Positions 36,387 through 50,700 of a DNA stretch of 64,000 nt are shown here, piece by piece (position 1 is the stretch's first letter; each line of letters begins with the position of its first letter). Below the pieces are notes generated by a model. It was not told the origin of the DNA. It saw nothing but the letters and a program-made list of their open reading frames with translations, and made no database searches. The stretch comes from Takakia lepidozioides (Eukaryota > Streptophyta > Takakiopsida > Takakiales > Takakiaceae). The DNA lies in NCBI GenBank assembly GCA_030704615.1, contig CM060731.1, positions 47,244,001 to 47,308,000 of the forward strand. The letters run 5' to 3'. Both the position numbers and the translations under genes were made by a program.

Positions 36387-38685
36387 TCTCGGAAGCTGCT
36401 GTATGCTTTATTTGTAAGTTCCCGTTTATGAGAAAGATCCAGCATTGGGTGCTCTTTGAACCTTGCGCAATCGGACTCCGTAGTTTGTTGTTTGGATGAG
36501 AAATTGAAGATGTGTTGCCAAAAAATGCCCTGAAGAAGCATGCGTGATCGCGCGTGCTTCATTTGGTTGGTACTTGTATTCTATAGACCAACAACAACAC
36601 CATTGATACCCAGATGATTAGATGACACATATGAGGACATGTCTAAGTGCATGCTCAAAACTGTAAAGTGTTTCGGAAGACATTAGTTCACATTATACAA
36701 TGTCAACTAAAATCTTCTGTCGCACTTTATCTGTCTTGTCATGCACAGATAGTATGATAATTCCTATACGTGATGGCATGGTCACTCTTATGTATGATGG
36801 GCGGAGTGTGGACACAATAATATATAATAATATCCAAATATCAATCCAAAAGTCTAGGGCAGTTTGAAATATTAGTTGTCGTAAACATCGCTTAGGTTGC
36901 CAAACAAGACGTATATCAAGCATTCTTCTTCAACACATTTTTTCAGTCAGCCGAGTCTTAAACAAAGCAGAATGCAGTCAATCATCATACCAATCTAGTC
37001 TGGTTGATGGCAGAAAAGCATGCTGTTTCACATTAACGAGCATATTTGGTATGTGAGATGCCAATTGGCAGTTGGCATGCATATAAGTGTAATATGCAGG
37101 TTCCTAATGGTAAGGTTGCCTGCTCAACATTCTGATGGAGAATTGGACAATGAGAGCAGAAATCACTTGAATATGCTTCCTTAAGAGAAACCATCCAGGC
37201 TGTGTACAAGGTCAGGGTGCTCCTGGATCGAGCAATAGTTGACCCGAAATTCTCAGTTGATCTGTAACTTAAAGGCTTAATTCTCAGTTGTCATGGAATT
37301 TTGTTGCTTGATCTGAATTCACACCGCACCCTCTGTGCAAATCTGTGGTGGAAGAGCGCCTCTGCCTCTTTACTTGTTGATCATACTTCCTGCTTTTCGT
37401 TGCTCGTACACGCCGAAATCCATCCTCTGTACCTGGAACACCACTCTGTAAAGTTTCTATCGGTGAGTTTGTACAATCAACGTGTCTTTATCATGGATGA
37501 TTTCCAAGGTGTGCAAGCAGGTTCCTGTATGTTTTCTCCTGGCATTTTGGGCGTCAGGCTGCTAATTCGCTTCCACAGTCTGGGAGTTTGGGGTCTGACC
37601 TCAGCCTTTCCTATATCAGGCAAAACGGTATGTTGTGTACTGCACAGAAGTCGGCCATGGGTGCAGTTGTCATCCGCATTTGTTTTGAAAATGGTTTCCA
37701 TTGATGGTATTCATGCATTCAGGTATCTCATACATTTTAAATTTGGGAATTGGAAATCTGACCCTATTGGATAGTGTTTTTATGCAAATGTCAAGTTCTA
37801 GTAATGCACATTCATCTGAAGCAGCGCGGCTCGCATTGCTGATGTGCAGTACTTGACATTATGTGGCTTCACGTTCTAAATGGTTGCTCTATTCACCTGT
37901 CTTCTGTCGTATCTCTTTCCAGAGGTATGTGAGATAGGAAGTAGAACGGAAATGCTTGAAAGAGGGAAATCACTGAGGGTCACTGCAGCTCTCAAGCAGT
38001 ACAAGAGTAGTCGTGCATGGGGAGAGAGAGTTGTTATTGCAGTCATTTGTGGCCACAGACCTTGTACCCAGTATGGACTCAGCTAGAGGTTATGGGAGGA
38101 GAGAGGCACTTTCAATAGCCCTGATTTGCTCTTTCCAGCAGCAAAACCTGCTGGGTTCAGACGAATTTAGTCTAGCCTTCCAGATATTCTGCAAGACCAA
38201 ACTGGAAAGGCGGTACATGGAAAACTTCCATTCTCTTTGGAGAGGGGAAACAATTTGCATTAATAAGGTGTAGAGTTCAAATCTAATCCTTAGCTCAAGG
38301 AAACAGGAAATTTGTAGGACCTCCATATCTTGGGTTTTGCAGGGTGATTTAGGGTAATGTTTTTCAAGGGAGTCAATGATCGAATGTAAATTCAAAACTA
38401 CTCTTATTTTCTTCGTGTTGGAAGAGAATATAAGTTGGTGTGTAGTGGGTGAGAAGACAAGAACAGTCGATCCATCCCAATCTTAATCCTCGCCACCTTG
38501 CTGGAGACCACAAGAATGGGTTTTCCCAGCTTCTGTCTCTCACTGTTCCATATCAAACGCACAAGCAAACTTAAATAAGAGATAATCAGAGCTCTCGAAA
38601 TTGACTACATTCTGGGCCCAAAGTAATCTGCTCCAGGGATAGTTCATGTACACTAAATATCATCTAGCTGTGGACCACCATGCAA
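36387..38685 (+). repeat. Segmental duplication, copy B (truncated)
   Basis: This is collinear with 29558-34500 in the same orientation but shorter. The match jumps from the equivalent of 31415 to that of 34065 near 38215, deleting the four later exons of the AIG1-like gene. The 5' part has small insertions and deletions relative to copy A. The right edge lies next to a PPR fragment at 38686. Confidence 0.85.
37850..37924 (+). pseudogene. Dead copy of the AIG1-like exon
   Basis: This 75-bp segment is the counterpart of the exon at 31051-31125, with the same flanking AG and GT. The codon that reads CAA in copy A (31078-31080) is TAA here (37877-37879), stopping the frame after nine residues. 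The downstream exons are deleted, so the copy cannot encode the protein. Confidence 0.8.
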
Positions 38686-39250
38686 AGGCCTCCCTGGCAC
38701 ACTCATGCTGAACATATCCCCAATATATCCTGCAATCGTCGCATTCCATGAGATCACTGGCCGTTGAGCCATATGGTCAAACACATCAAATTCATCCTTC
38801 ATGGTTTGAAATTTGTCTCCAGAATGATATCTCACCCAAAGCTGGCTTTTATGAGTGTCTTTGCATGTCCCAGCTAGGTTGAGAACAAACACAAACGTGC
38901 GCTCTCAGGCGTTACCCATTCCAGTATCATTTGCTCATAGATCTCAAACCTCCCTGGCCACATCTAAGCTTGGAATATGCCCCCACCAGTAGTCCACAAG
39001 AACACATCCATGAGGGTCCTGCACTTCATATACATGTCGGCGTCAGTGTCGTATAAACTATATTTGGCTTGATCCACTTTCAATAATGTGCACTCCTGCA
39101 AGAGATATAGGCATAAGTGTGTTAGTCAGCTGAAATGCCTCCTTGGTTTAAGAGGGTGCAGTGCCATCTTTCTGTTCTCCTGCTGTACATAGTGTCCTCA
39201 CGTCCTCCCAAGTGCCAGGAGAGTTCTTGCAGACTCCCTCTCTTTGCCCT
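38653..39250 (-). pseudogene. Decayed PPR fragment
   Basis: The minus strand contains scattered PPR signatures in different frames. FEIYEQMI lies near 38930, FVLNLAGTCKDTHKS is at 38840-38890, and DVFDHMAQRPVISWNATIAG is near 38720-38780. The part at 39130-39190 resembles the start of the neighbouring PPR locus (LNQGGIS). Stops and shifts are frequent. It is a partial, more decayed relative of the locus at 39490-41714. Confidence 0.75.
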
Positions 39251-39489
39251 CTTCCGAAAGTAGTGGTCTTGGTCAAGGCGCCTCAACATCTCTGCTGATC
39301 CTGCTTATGGTCGCAAGGAAAGGAGGTCTTCTATGACTTTGCTGCTGCTGTTCAATTATCATACTGGAATGGTGAATATAACCATGGGCAGCTCACAAAA
39401 GAGAAGTACCCACTGTCATAACCAATCACAAATTGGTTCTGCCTTTTCGTCTTTGTGTTTCAAGTGATGCTTCCTGTATATTGCTTGTT

Positions 39490-41714
39490 TCACCAGTATT
39501 CCCCACAAGAACAAACCCATCTTGAAAGTGGTGAAAGCTGTTGGCATCCCGCACAACAATTTCTCGACCAGAAATCTTTGAGATGAACTGGTGGCGGTGT
39601 GGCAGTCACCACATACACAAAGGTTCTTGATAATGTGGATAGGCATCGCTGTTTGCGTGCTGATCAGACCAAAAGCAATGGCCAGCCTTTCACTGTGATG
39701 GCAGAGAGAAAATTCTTTTCGCTCCTCCAAATCACGCAATACAAACTGTGTGTCAGGCACGTACCCGGCATCCTTCATCCTCCCAGACAATCGTTTTAGC
39801 TCAGCATGGATTTCCTCAATCCATGGATGCACATTATCGTCTACAACAAACGTATGCACCTGGTTGTCCACCTCAATGCAGCAGCGCCCAGGCTCCTTTC
39901 TAATACCTCTATCATGCATCATTTTCCTAATCTTTGCTGCATCGTCCCACCTTCCAGCAGCAGCATAGATGTTTGAGAGCAGCACATAACTTGCAGCATG
40001 TGGATCCGTTTTGAAAAGCAACGTTGCCACATGTTCGGCTACCTCCACATTGCTATGAACTCTGCAGGCACCCAGCAAGGCCCCCAACACTGCAACATCT
40101 GGTTCAATCGGCATTCTGTTGATGAAGTTCTCTGCCTCATCCAATCGGCCCGCACGGGCAAGAAGGTCCACCATGCAGCCAAAATGTTCTGCTGCAGGTG
40201 TGAGGCAATGATCTTGACTCATGGAACCAAAGAAGTGGGGCAGCCTTCATCCACTAGGCCCGCATGGCTACATACAGAAAGAACACACACAAAGGTAATG
40301 CCATTGGGTTTCGAGCCCTCCTGTTGCATTTGTCCAAATAGTCGGAGGGCCTCACGTCCACACCCATGCTGAGCATAGCCTGCAATCATTGCATTCCATG
40401 AGGCCACATTGTGATGAGCTATATAGTCGAACACTCTACGGGCGTCCTTCATGCTCCCTGATTTGGCACACATATCCCACGAGGGTAGTCTTCAAGTTGA
40501 TATCTGTAGTGATTCCAGCTTGGAGGATGTCAGACCTCTATGCCCTTTTCCAGGGCTGCCAGGCCAGCACATGCATTGAGAACGCAAATGAATGTGATTT
40601 TGTCAGGCGTCACTCCTTCCCGTACCATTTGCTTGTACGTGTTGAAAGCCTCCATACCACACCCTTGCTGAGCATATCCTGTGATCATCGCATTCCATGA
40701 GACCACATTTCGTTGAGCCATATTATCAAACACTTGACGAGCATACTTCATGTTCCTGCATCTTGCATACATGGCAGCAGGAGCAGTCTCCAGAATGATA
40801 TCAGGTGTTCCAGCTTTGCTAATGTCAGCATGGACCTTTTTGCCCTTCTCCAGTGCTGCCAGGCTGGCGCATGCATTGAGAATGCATACAAATGTGACCT
40901 TTGTGGGGATCACCCCATTCCTTATCATTTGCTCATAGATATTGAAAGCCTCACGACCTCACTCATGCTGAGCATATGCTGCTATCAATGCATTCCAGGA
41001 GAACACATCTCGATAAGCCATTTTGTCGAATACCTGACGCACATCCTTCATGTTGCCACACTTGGCATACATGTCGACGAGGGCAGTCTCCAGAAACATA
41101 TTTGGCACAATTCCAGCTTTGATGATATCAGCATGGACCTCTTTGCCCTTTTCCAGAGCTGCTAGGCTGGCACACGCATTGAGAACACAAACAAATGTGA
41201 CATTGTTGGGTGTCACCCCTCTTGTATTCACTTTCTCATAAATCTCCAAAGCATCGATGTCAGCATGGACCTCTTTGCCCTTATCCAGGGCTGCAAGGCT
41301 GGCACACGCCTTGAGAATGCAAATGAACGTAGCGTTGTCGGGCCTCACTCCTTCATGTATCATTTGCTCGTAAATCTTGAAAGCCTCCATACCACACCCA
41401 TGCTTCACATATCCTGTCATCATTACAGTCCACGTAAACATATTTCGTTCAGGCATTTTGTCCATCACTAGGCGTGCATCCACCATGCTCCTGCATTTGG
41501 CATACATGTTGACAATAGTGTTAAGTAGAAACATGTTTGGCTTTAATCCACTTTGGATAATGTGGTTGTGCACCTGCTTTCCCATTTCAAGGTCTTCAAA
41601 GTTGCTGCACTCCCGCAAAAGGTAAATGTAAGTACTGGAATCCACTGAAATGCCTCCTTGGTTCAGAATGTGCAGTGCATCTTTCAGTTGTCCGGCCATA
41701 CATAGTGACCTCAA
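39490..41714 (-). pseudogene. PLS/DYW-class PPR gene with nonsense and frameshift lesions
   Basis: Reading from 41714, the sequence gives many PPR units (MGKQVHNHIIQSGLKPNMF, MYAKCGNMKDVRQVFDKM, FSWNALIAAYAQH, VTFVCVLNACASLAALEKGK), then E motifs (AEHFGCMVDLLARAGRLDEA, YVLLSNIYAAAGRWDDAAKI). A DYW deaminase region follows, with the zinc-site HSE and the CGDCH motif. The family acts in organelles, binding RNA and editing C to U. Lesions are a TGA at 40959-40961 within AYAQH...REAF, a TGA at 40530-40532, frame changes near 40480 and 40228, and two more inside the DYW domain near 39590 and 39515. The terminal CSCG.YW is present in a third frame, with glutamate in place of aspartate (EYW), ending at 39490. 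So many lesions point to a recent pseudogene. Intronless structure is normal for the family. Confidence 0.85.
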
Positions 41715-44700
41715 ATCCCCATAAATTCTAGAAGAGCTCTTATAGACTCCCTCCCTTGGGTCTTTCAGAATTAGAGGTCATGATAGAGGTGGCTGATTCA
41801 AAAAACTGTGCCTGATGCAACCCTGCCTTCCTGCATGAGTCATAACTGTTAGTTTCAAGCCTTAAAACTACAACTCAGAATACATCTCAAAGCTCCTACA
41901 CTCATCAACAATCATGAGGAGGCTCCTAGTCGCTCCGTCTCCCCTCATAAAAATCATAGTGCAATAACTCAGGAAAATACCTCATGCAACTGACGGAGAG
42001 ATCACAACTCTGCCAATCTACATTTGTGAAAGAGAAGCTGTTATACTGGGAAGTACCCTTGCAATCCACATCCAGCAGCACTAGCTGCAGACATTTGCCC
42101 AGGTTTCTTGTGGCTATCAATCCATAGAGGCTCATTGATATTCTTGTTTCTGACATCTGGTCCTCTGGGATTGATCTGCACCCAGACTCCATCATATCTC
42201 CTTCAGTGATCCCTGCCTACTCAAAAAAAATGCAGAGATCATCCCCCTCACTGCAAGTAGCTACATAGCAACGCATAATTTACAGAGCAACCACCCCAAT
42301 CCAACCAACCAGACAAGTGTGTATGCTGGATTGCTTGCAAGACTATAAAAAGGTGAATAAAGACTACGCCATTGGAAGGGTTAGCTATGGCTTGCCCTTG
42401 TAGGGCTACTCCCTACAGGATACTAACCATCCCAGGATTGGTCTGTGGGGTTTTGTCCGCCCAGCATGTGGACACTAGGCCAACTTGTCATACTGCTCAC
42501 GCTATGGTGTTGATATATGGACTGGCATTGACATCCTGTGTCCATATCGACAGTGCCAGGGCACTTCATATTCACAAAAAGGTGGGTTATTGACTGTTGC
42601 CAAGCATCACCTCTAAGGGTCGTCCTAAAACAGACTTGCAGAGCGTTGATATTGGGGACAGCTGAGATCTCCATAACACAGTCAGTGACAATCAAGTTAC
42701 AGGGAATTTGAAATGGAAGTAATACTAGCCTTGGCACTTTTTTGAGGAGTATCGATGTTGCAGAGACAACAGTCCAGAACGAGAGGCGCTTGAACATAAA
42801 TGATAACCCCTTTCTTCACATGGTCCCCTGCATTCTCAGCCAGCGGATCCCAATTATCCAACTCCAACATGCGATGTCAACCTGCTCTTTATCAACTACC
42901 ACTAAGAGTGACAATGGAAGTACAAATAATAAGTTACACAATTTTGCCATTATCAATGCCATAGCAACCACAATCTGAACCCACCAACACATACACAATC
43001 TCTACCTGCTATTTGGTACTGGACCTCGTTGATCTCTAACCTTTACAATCATGAAGCATCCTAATCTGCCCTATTTCTCAAATTTACTACACAAGAGAGG
43101 ACCCCTTGTACCTCACCTACCCGTGTCTCTTTCTCCCTCATCCTTAGAGAAGAAGGCTCACCGCTGTTTGAAAACAAAAAAAGCTTACCAGCTGAGTATA
43201 TCTGTTTTGGTAGAAGTTTTCGTCACATCAAACGAAATACTTTTACTGTCAATTTTCCTGCTGAATGTGACTGCCGGTGGGCATGTCCACGGCTTGCAGA
43301 TGGCTTCCTCGCTCATCCCACTGTCCACAGACCTCCTCCATTGGTCCCCACTGCTCTGCAACTTTCTTGACAGTGTTTGACACACAAATACGGTTTGGAA
43401 ATCGCAGAGGGTAGTACACAGTGTTCAGCCAACACCTTTCTGACATAGGACCAAGCCTGCAAGCAGTATAGCATCGTGCAGGCCTGTTAGACGCCCCTGA
43501 GATCCCTGGATGACGTGACTGTGAGGAGGCGAGGAATGCCCTGAGGGATCGGCGCACCCCATACGAGTGTCATGCTTACCGTGTGCGCTGCAGGGCTGAT
43601 CCTGCCCCAACTCCTCAATGAATTCCCCTTCACCTTCAGGAGTGAGCCAAGCAGGTAGCAAAACCGTAACCCCCCACCCCTAGGTATCACTTCAAACCAC
43701 CACTCTGATCGTCACATTGGGGTCGTGGGTTTTTAGGCTCAAAAACAGTAGCGAGGACACTGCAAAAACGAAAGAGGAGATGAAGGAAGAGGCCATGGCA
43801 GACCAGCAACATCTGCGATTGAGTGCGTGGTGCAGTGCATTGTAGAAATGCAGGCGTGACCTCCATTCTTTTGCTGCCGCATTCCTTGGAAATGCAATGG
43901 ATAGCAGCTGCATCCATGTTGTGGAAGAATTGCCTGGGACATCTGCGAAGTCTGTGGGCCGTGTCTAGGCATCCTGCATTCGTGCAGCTTGTTGATACAT
44001 GTTCAGTATTTGCCATCTTTGTCTATCCCGAAACCCGACCACTTCTTGCTGGTTCCAGAAAGCTTCTCGCATTCAACTTGCGAAGTGCCATGTTGACTTG
44101 CAGCTTGCGAAGTGCCGTGTGTTGTATTGCACTTTCTCGGCCTTTTGAGGCATCTCATTAGTCAAGTATTGTTATGAGCAGTCTAGTTTGGTCTTGCCAA
44201 ACGTTTTCTGGCCTACATGTCCCTCCCGTGCAACTTTCCATGCAAAATGGTCAGGGTGCATGGATAGGGCTGATGTGGAGAACCTCAGTTCAGTGTTTGG
44301 TGGAGCAGACAGCATAGGCTACAAAAAAATAAGAAGGAGAGCATAACTTTGCAGTAATATAATCTGAAAGGAAGACATTTCCACCTATGAGATCTCACCT
44401 CACTGTTAGTTACCTGCCGAGTCTGCAGAATTCAAAGGAACAAGTTCATCCAAATTCAAGTCCGGAACTTGCACAATCGCTCTGGAATTGGTGATCTTTC
44501 ATTGTGCAGCTGTAATGCAACAAATGATGTTGACACGGTAGACATGAAAACATGGACCGCTGTGTTCTTTCCTGTAGGTGCTGGAGAACTTGGACTCCTA
44601 CATAGGCATGCAATGTTTGATTTCGGATTCCAGTCTAAAATTTGTGATGAAGTTGTGGGGTGCAATGCTTGACCTATTTTTGAAGGGAGGAACAAGAGAC

Positions 44701-44733
44701 GGGAACCTACACTATAAGAACGCCACTGAGACA
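41715..44733. other. Unassigned intergenic region
   Basis: Short frames on both strands (41926-42195 minus, 42423-42797 minus, 43425-43690 minus, 43687-44016 minus, 44456-44734 minus) lack motifs and have no consistent splice partners. The right-hand 100 or so bases hold the 3' untranslated region of the helicase. No mobile element or RNA gene was recognised. Confidence 0.3.
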
Positions 44734-47700
44734 TTAAATAGACCGTAAGCCAGGCACATTTCTCAGCCCCATCATTGAGATTGTCTGTCGCATAAGCGCC
44801 GGAGGTTCGTTAAGTCCCAGACTTGAGCTGAAGAGGTTGGCACGCTTCACCAATGTTGGCTTATCCCACCCAAGAACACCACATGAGTTGTAGTACCCCA
44901 GCCATGCTTGATAGGCCTTCTCCTTCACATCATCCTTCAACCCTTGGAGTCCATTCCTCAACTGCGAGAAAGAAAATGTAGTGTTGATCAGAAGGTTGTA
45001 AGGTGGGCACGGGCACTACAGAAAGAGACTTATTGATAGGTGCCTTTCAGCCTTGGCTGTCACATTACCTCTGTGCATGACTGCCTCTCTTTAAAGTCAT
45101 GGACTTCTTCAGCTCACCAGACTCAGCCCAAGATTGCCATCGGGCTCACATGGCTGACATTGGTTATTGCAACCTGACTATTGAGCTGGTGAATGTAGAC
45201 AGAGACAGCGATGCCATAAAAGTGAACATATGGGATACTACTATGATTCAAACGGGGAGTGAGAGCAAGTCCAAGTGACAGACAGAATTCCTGCCCCCGG
45301 AAAATGGTTTCAACATGGACAGAAGTAATTCCATACTTGCTCTGTGAATCATACCTTATCTTCAATGGCAGCAGCAACTAGTATGGGTGGCGATTGAGTA
45401 ATGGAGACATCCTTAATAGACCGTAGAAACACTTCCTCCCAAGGCATCAGCAAAAGTACTCCTTGGCCTTCCTTGCCGGCACGTCCTGTTCGTCCCAATC
45501 TGTGTATGTATTGCTCCCGTCCTGCGGGTATCCCCACCTGCTCAAGCCCAAAAACTTTATCTGATGATGCACCTGCATGAACCGATCCTATTTTGGACCC
45601 TAAAGCTCAATAGAGAAGTCGCAGGATACCAAGTGGAGCACCTCACACCTCACCTAACAGGTCTTCACAGAAGTAATGAGGGCATCATTGTATCCCAAAG
45701 GAAGGTAGTCCCAAAATCATCAAGCCAACTGAACCAGACCTTAGCAAACAGGGTAGTTCTACTGAATTTGTACAGATTCCCACACACAGCAAGGCCCAGT
45801 AACCCTACATGAGGTGTTTACCTGAAGGACAAGAGAGACATCAGGGTAGTCAACACCCCGAGCAGACACATCAGAGGTGAACATGATAACGCCACCCTTC
45901 GACTTACGGAACTCATCCGAAACACGGGTGCGGGCTGCTTGTGACTTGCGGGAGTGGATCTCCAATGTGTTGAAGCCCAACTTCTTGTACAGCTCTGCCA
46001 TCAAGGCTGTTACACGAGCAGTTGTACAGAACACAAGCACCTGCTTCCCATCAACACGATCCCAATTTAGCTCTAGCAGATCCTTCATTCACTTCCCAAA
46101 TATCAAGAATATTGTCTTGTTTACTCCACCTATTCAATGTATTTAAGCATGTATAAGGCTTAATATTATGCTGCAAACTGAAGTAAAAAATGGCAGACAG
46201 GTGTGCAATTGTTTCCACTGGGGATTGACTTACAAGTCAAAAGGTCTATGCCCCTCCCAAATCCTAGCCTATGTACAGATCAGGTATTTGAGAGACAAAC
46301 ATACCAAGTTTGTGGAGTAGATTGAGAGGATGATATTGGCCAGCAATGCTCCATTTGATCCAGGTATATGACAAGGCCCAATAAAGCAAAGTCTCCAGAG
46401 TACATCTCTTCCCATCCACATAAGTGTTTCATGTGAAAGCTATGCGAAGAATATATAAAAAGGGCTTTCATGACATACCTTGAAGTCTGGATCGTCGGTG
46501 GCATGCTTCTTGAGCAGAGAATATACTGCTCCCAACTGCTTCTCCAAGGGCACAATGAGATATTCCTGCTTAACCTACATTATCCATACAAGAGGTATGC
46601 AATCAAAATCATAGGAAGTCTTCAAACAGATCTGAGGGTGACTAATGTCTACTCAAGCAATAGTCTTGAGTTCAGTGAAAACTGGAAGTTGGATGGTTCA
46701 TCAGCAGGTATGTATGGTTGCATTCTTAGTCCTGTGACCATTCAGCGCCAAAAATGATTTGGACAACTGAGTTCTGAAAAATCAAAGATACTTGAATTGT
46801 CCTAGTTAAGGGGTCGTCGAGGTGACACCTTGGCATGTGTCTCCTCATCTTCCTGCCCAACGGTGTCAACAAAAACATGGTCCTTCTTGAGTGCAATTTG
46901 GGACATACTGTGAACCTGCAAGATATCTATATACAGCTGATCAGTAACATGAGAACCATTGTTGCATCAAACACCTGCCTGCACAACTCAACCAACTTCC
47001 TGTTACTATTTCCAGTCTGTTTCCCTTCAATCAGTCTATATTTGAAGATCTCTTCTCTTGTTATGCTTAACTTGAAAATCTATAACAAGCACACCCACAG
47101 AGAGAAAACAGACCTCCTTGGGAACAGTTGCGGAAAAGAGAAGAGTCTGCCGATGCTGTGGCAAAACCTTAATGATGCCATCAAGGCTCTTCCGGAAGCC
47201 CATATCCAGTAATTGATCAGCTTCATCCAGTACCAGCATTTTAACACCTTGCAACTGCTTTTGCACATCCGCATTGGTCTGGATATGATCGAGTAACCTT
47301 CCCGGCGTCCCCACTAGCACCTTAACATTGTCAAAAAGCACATGGGAGATTCCGTCACCTTTGCACATATCTTGATGAGAGGCCTACCTCATTTTGATAA
47401 TGGCTTCACCCAGAGTCTTCTCTCACTCTCTGTGAACAGAGGCTGAAGCAGATGGTGGTGTTTATGCCCAGCATGAAGACCAAATCAGGTGGGAGACAAA
47501 AGGAGAAAAGGGGATCGGTGAAGAGGTGAGAGGAGCCTACCTGGCACGACTGTGTGGCAAGCCTCTTTGTCTCCGTATTCATGTTGGTCCCACCAATCAC
47601 AACTTGCACCCCGAGTCCACATTGAAACGTCATCAACATTTTGGCTTCAGCAGCTGCTTGGTTTGCGAGTTCACGGGTGGGGCATATTACAACAACATTG

Positions 47701-50700
47701 ATTGGATTCCCCCCTGGAATTCCTTGAGGGTTGCTGGTCTTTACGATTGTCTCAATCGCTGGTAGCTGATCAGGACCCCAACAAGTGACCACTTAGTTTG
47801 GTGCTTTTAACCCCTCAATGTAAGCATGTTTAAAGTCTTCAGGCAAAATACTAGTGAAGTCACAGAGACAGACTATACCAGAAAAGCCACAGTTTTGCCA
47901 GTGCCCGTTTTGGCCTTCGCTAACACATCTTTACCTGTGTCACACCCATCACATTACAACAGAACAAGCATCCAACAGATGGCCCAGTGGTTAGGGCACA
48001 AAACCGCCTTACAAGTGGTCATAGGTTCAAAAGCCACATATGTGTAAGTTGGATGTCACCCATCATGGTCATCCCAGGTATAGAACAGGGATAACTGGGT
48101 CAACCGGGACCAAGGCCAAGATTTCACTGGGCCAAAATGGATATATCTCAGCCCCTTCCTTGGTATCTGAACTTCAAAATAATGTAATGTTTGGCCCCCT
48201 TAGTGTAAACCCACCAGGGACCAAACAACGGGCCAACATGGAGTGCCCAAGCGTATGAGGGAGCTGGCTATTGAGCAATTCAAGTTGGCCGAGGGGCCTC
48301 ATGCTGTAGAAGGTGTCAGTCCATTTGGGAGTCCCCTCGTTATGTCGAACTTGACATGTGCTCTTGGAAGCCCCACAAACCATGGAAGAGTTTTGAAAAG
48401 TGAAGTAGGTTTTAACTGTAGGGTTGAAAGTGTTGCTACTATCAGCCGGCCCAGAGGTGTGGTGGAGGAGATGAAAGTGAAAGTTGAACAGTACAATGAT
48501 GGTGCCAGTACCAAACGAAGCCAAGATAGAAATCTCACTACTGATTGCTTAAAAAATATTACAAGACAGTGAAGAACTAATCGAAGAAGTGTTTGGGAGC
48601 TGCTGCCCCTTCACTAAAATAAACCTTCCCGGGCAAGCAGCAGCTTGGTGGTGGGTTGTGATTGGCTAGGTTAGGAGCAGCGCCATGAAGGCGCCAAGTA
48701 GGATTAAATTGTTTTGAACTTTGGACCAAGTGTAAGGCCAAGCTGAGCCAAGATGAAAAACCGACCAATAGGATCACACGGATTTTGGCCCAGGCTACAC
48801 TCTTGGCCCCTAATGTAAAGCGGCCCTTCATGTGTGGGTACGTGCGGACTTTCGAGTCTTGGGGAGGATGAGGAAACCGCATTGCCCCAGCTACGGCCGT
48901 TAGAAGGTGTCCACATTCCAAACGGAAAGTAAAAGCCCTTCGAGGTGAAGTGACACCATAAGTTATGCCTGCTTTGACAAGAGTCTTCCCTCTCTCTCTC
49001 TCTACATGTGAATCAAGATTTTCCTTTCTCCACTCTGCTAACTTCCGTCGCATGGTCTCTAATGTCACCTACAAAGATGTGAAGTACAATTTCACATATT
49101 AGATAGGGACTGATCCTCATTAGTTATGGGACAAAACTTTCAGAATTGAGTGATTACTAAAGACTGCACACCTACGAAGGCTACAGTGAAAATTACACAA
49201 ATACATTTGTAAGGGACCTCGTCCTTCACCATGATTTTGACCAAATTTCAAACACCACAAGCTTTGAAGGTGGACTCCTCATAGACAGGTTCAGGAGGCT
49301 GAATGACCGTGCAACAATTGAAAACTAAAACTGAGAAGAATTTTTTACCCTGGAGGATGATAGGGAGAGTGGCATCTTGCACCACTGTCATGGTCTCAAA
49401 GCCCATCACCTCGTGTATTGCCTTGAGAGACAATGGAGATATGTCAAATGCTGAAAATCTGGAAAAACCATACATCAACTCTTGAATTACTTGCTCTCTC
49501 TCTCCCATGCTCACCTAACTAAACTTGAAACACCTGGGACAGGAGTGATATTCCACATGGTCACAGACAATCACCAGCAAGAAACATCAATAAAGAACAA
49601 GGGAAAAGCAGACTGGGGTTCCCAATCAATCACTAACAAACAACCATTGACTTTTTAATAACTTGGCTAAAAAGGGGCCACATCCACATACTGATGGGCC
49701 TCGACATACCTCGTTTGAGACAAGTGTGAAGGGGAGGGTCGGTCAGGATGGTTTCCATAGCCCTCCGAATCACCACTTTCTGAAGAATCCCCCTGCTTCT
49801 TGCGCTGCAGGAGAACCCCACCTTGTTGAAGTGGGGCTGACTCAGTGTCCATGTCATCTGCCTGAGTTGGCACCCTCCGTTTCACCGGATCTGCTAAAGC
49901 CCACATATCATGAGCAGAAATCACAGAGGCAGCTATTGGCCAAATGATACCAGTCTTCAGCCTCTGCTCTTTCAACTGTAGTAAAACTTGGTCCCCAAGG
50001 CTGTGGGAGGACACAGCAACTGACCACAGCCTTTCATATGAATGCCAAATACAGCTTGCATTCTATCACTTCAGGTTCGATCCTTTCCCATTTTACAGAA
50101 AGAGTTTGAATTCAGTATTCAAAGAAACTTCTGAAGAGTTTTTATCCACAACTGTCCGTCTAATACATTTTACCATCAAGTTGTCCCAATGGGGCTTCAG
50201 AACATTCATCTGCTTTGAGAAAGCCTAAGTTTTCTCAAAGTGTTTCTTGCCTGTTCCAATCCCGACTAACCTGGTAAATTGGCAATGCTTACAAGAATAC
50301 GGAGCACCTTGCCCAGAAAAGGAGGCAGTTTGAAAGGCAGCTCCAGGACGAGAGTGGGCAGATTGACGAGCATCGCACCGGGCAGCCGCCTCAGGGCCGT
50401 CATCATCTGTCCAAAGGTCTTGTCCGCCGTCCTTTTGAAACCTGTCTGCAAGAGACTGAACTTGTGGATCTATACTCCAGTGAGGAAGACGAGAGCTTGC
50501 ACCAGGGGCACCACTTTGCCATGGCTTAAGCAGTGGTGATGCTACCGCCACTTCAGAACGGCATTTTCTCTCATATATTTGCTTCGCTTTTGAAAGCCGA
50601 GCCCTTTCAATCTGCTTCTGCTTCTTCTCCTGCATTTCCTTCCACTGCCATTTGGTCACACCACCTGGAAAAGTGCGAGGTCCTCCACCCATCATACGGA

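Noticed and set aside
45123-45377. Minus 84-codon frame next to helicase exons
   Set aside because: It lies in the intron between the last two helicase exons and has no similarity to the family.
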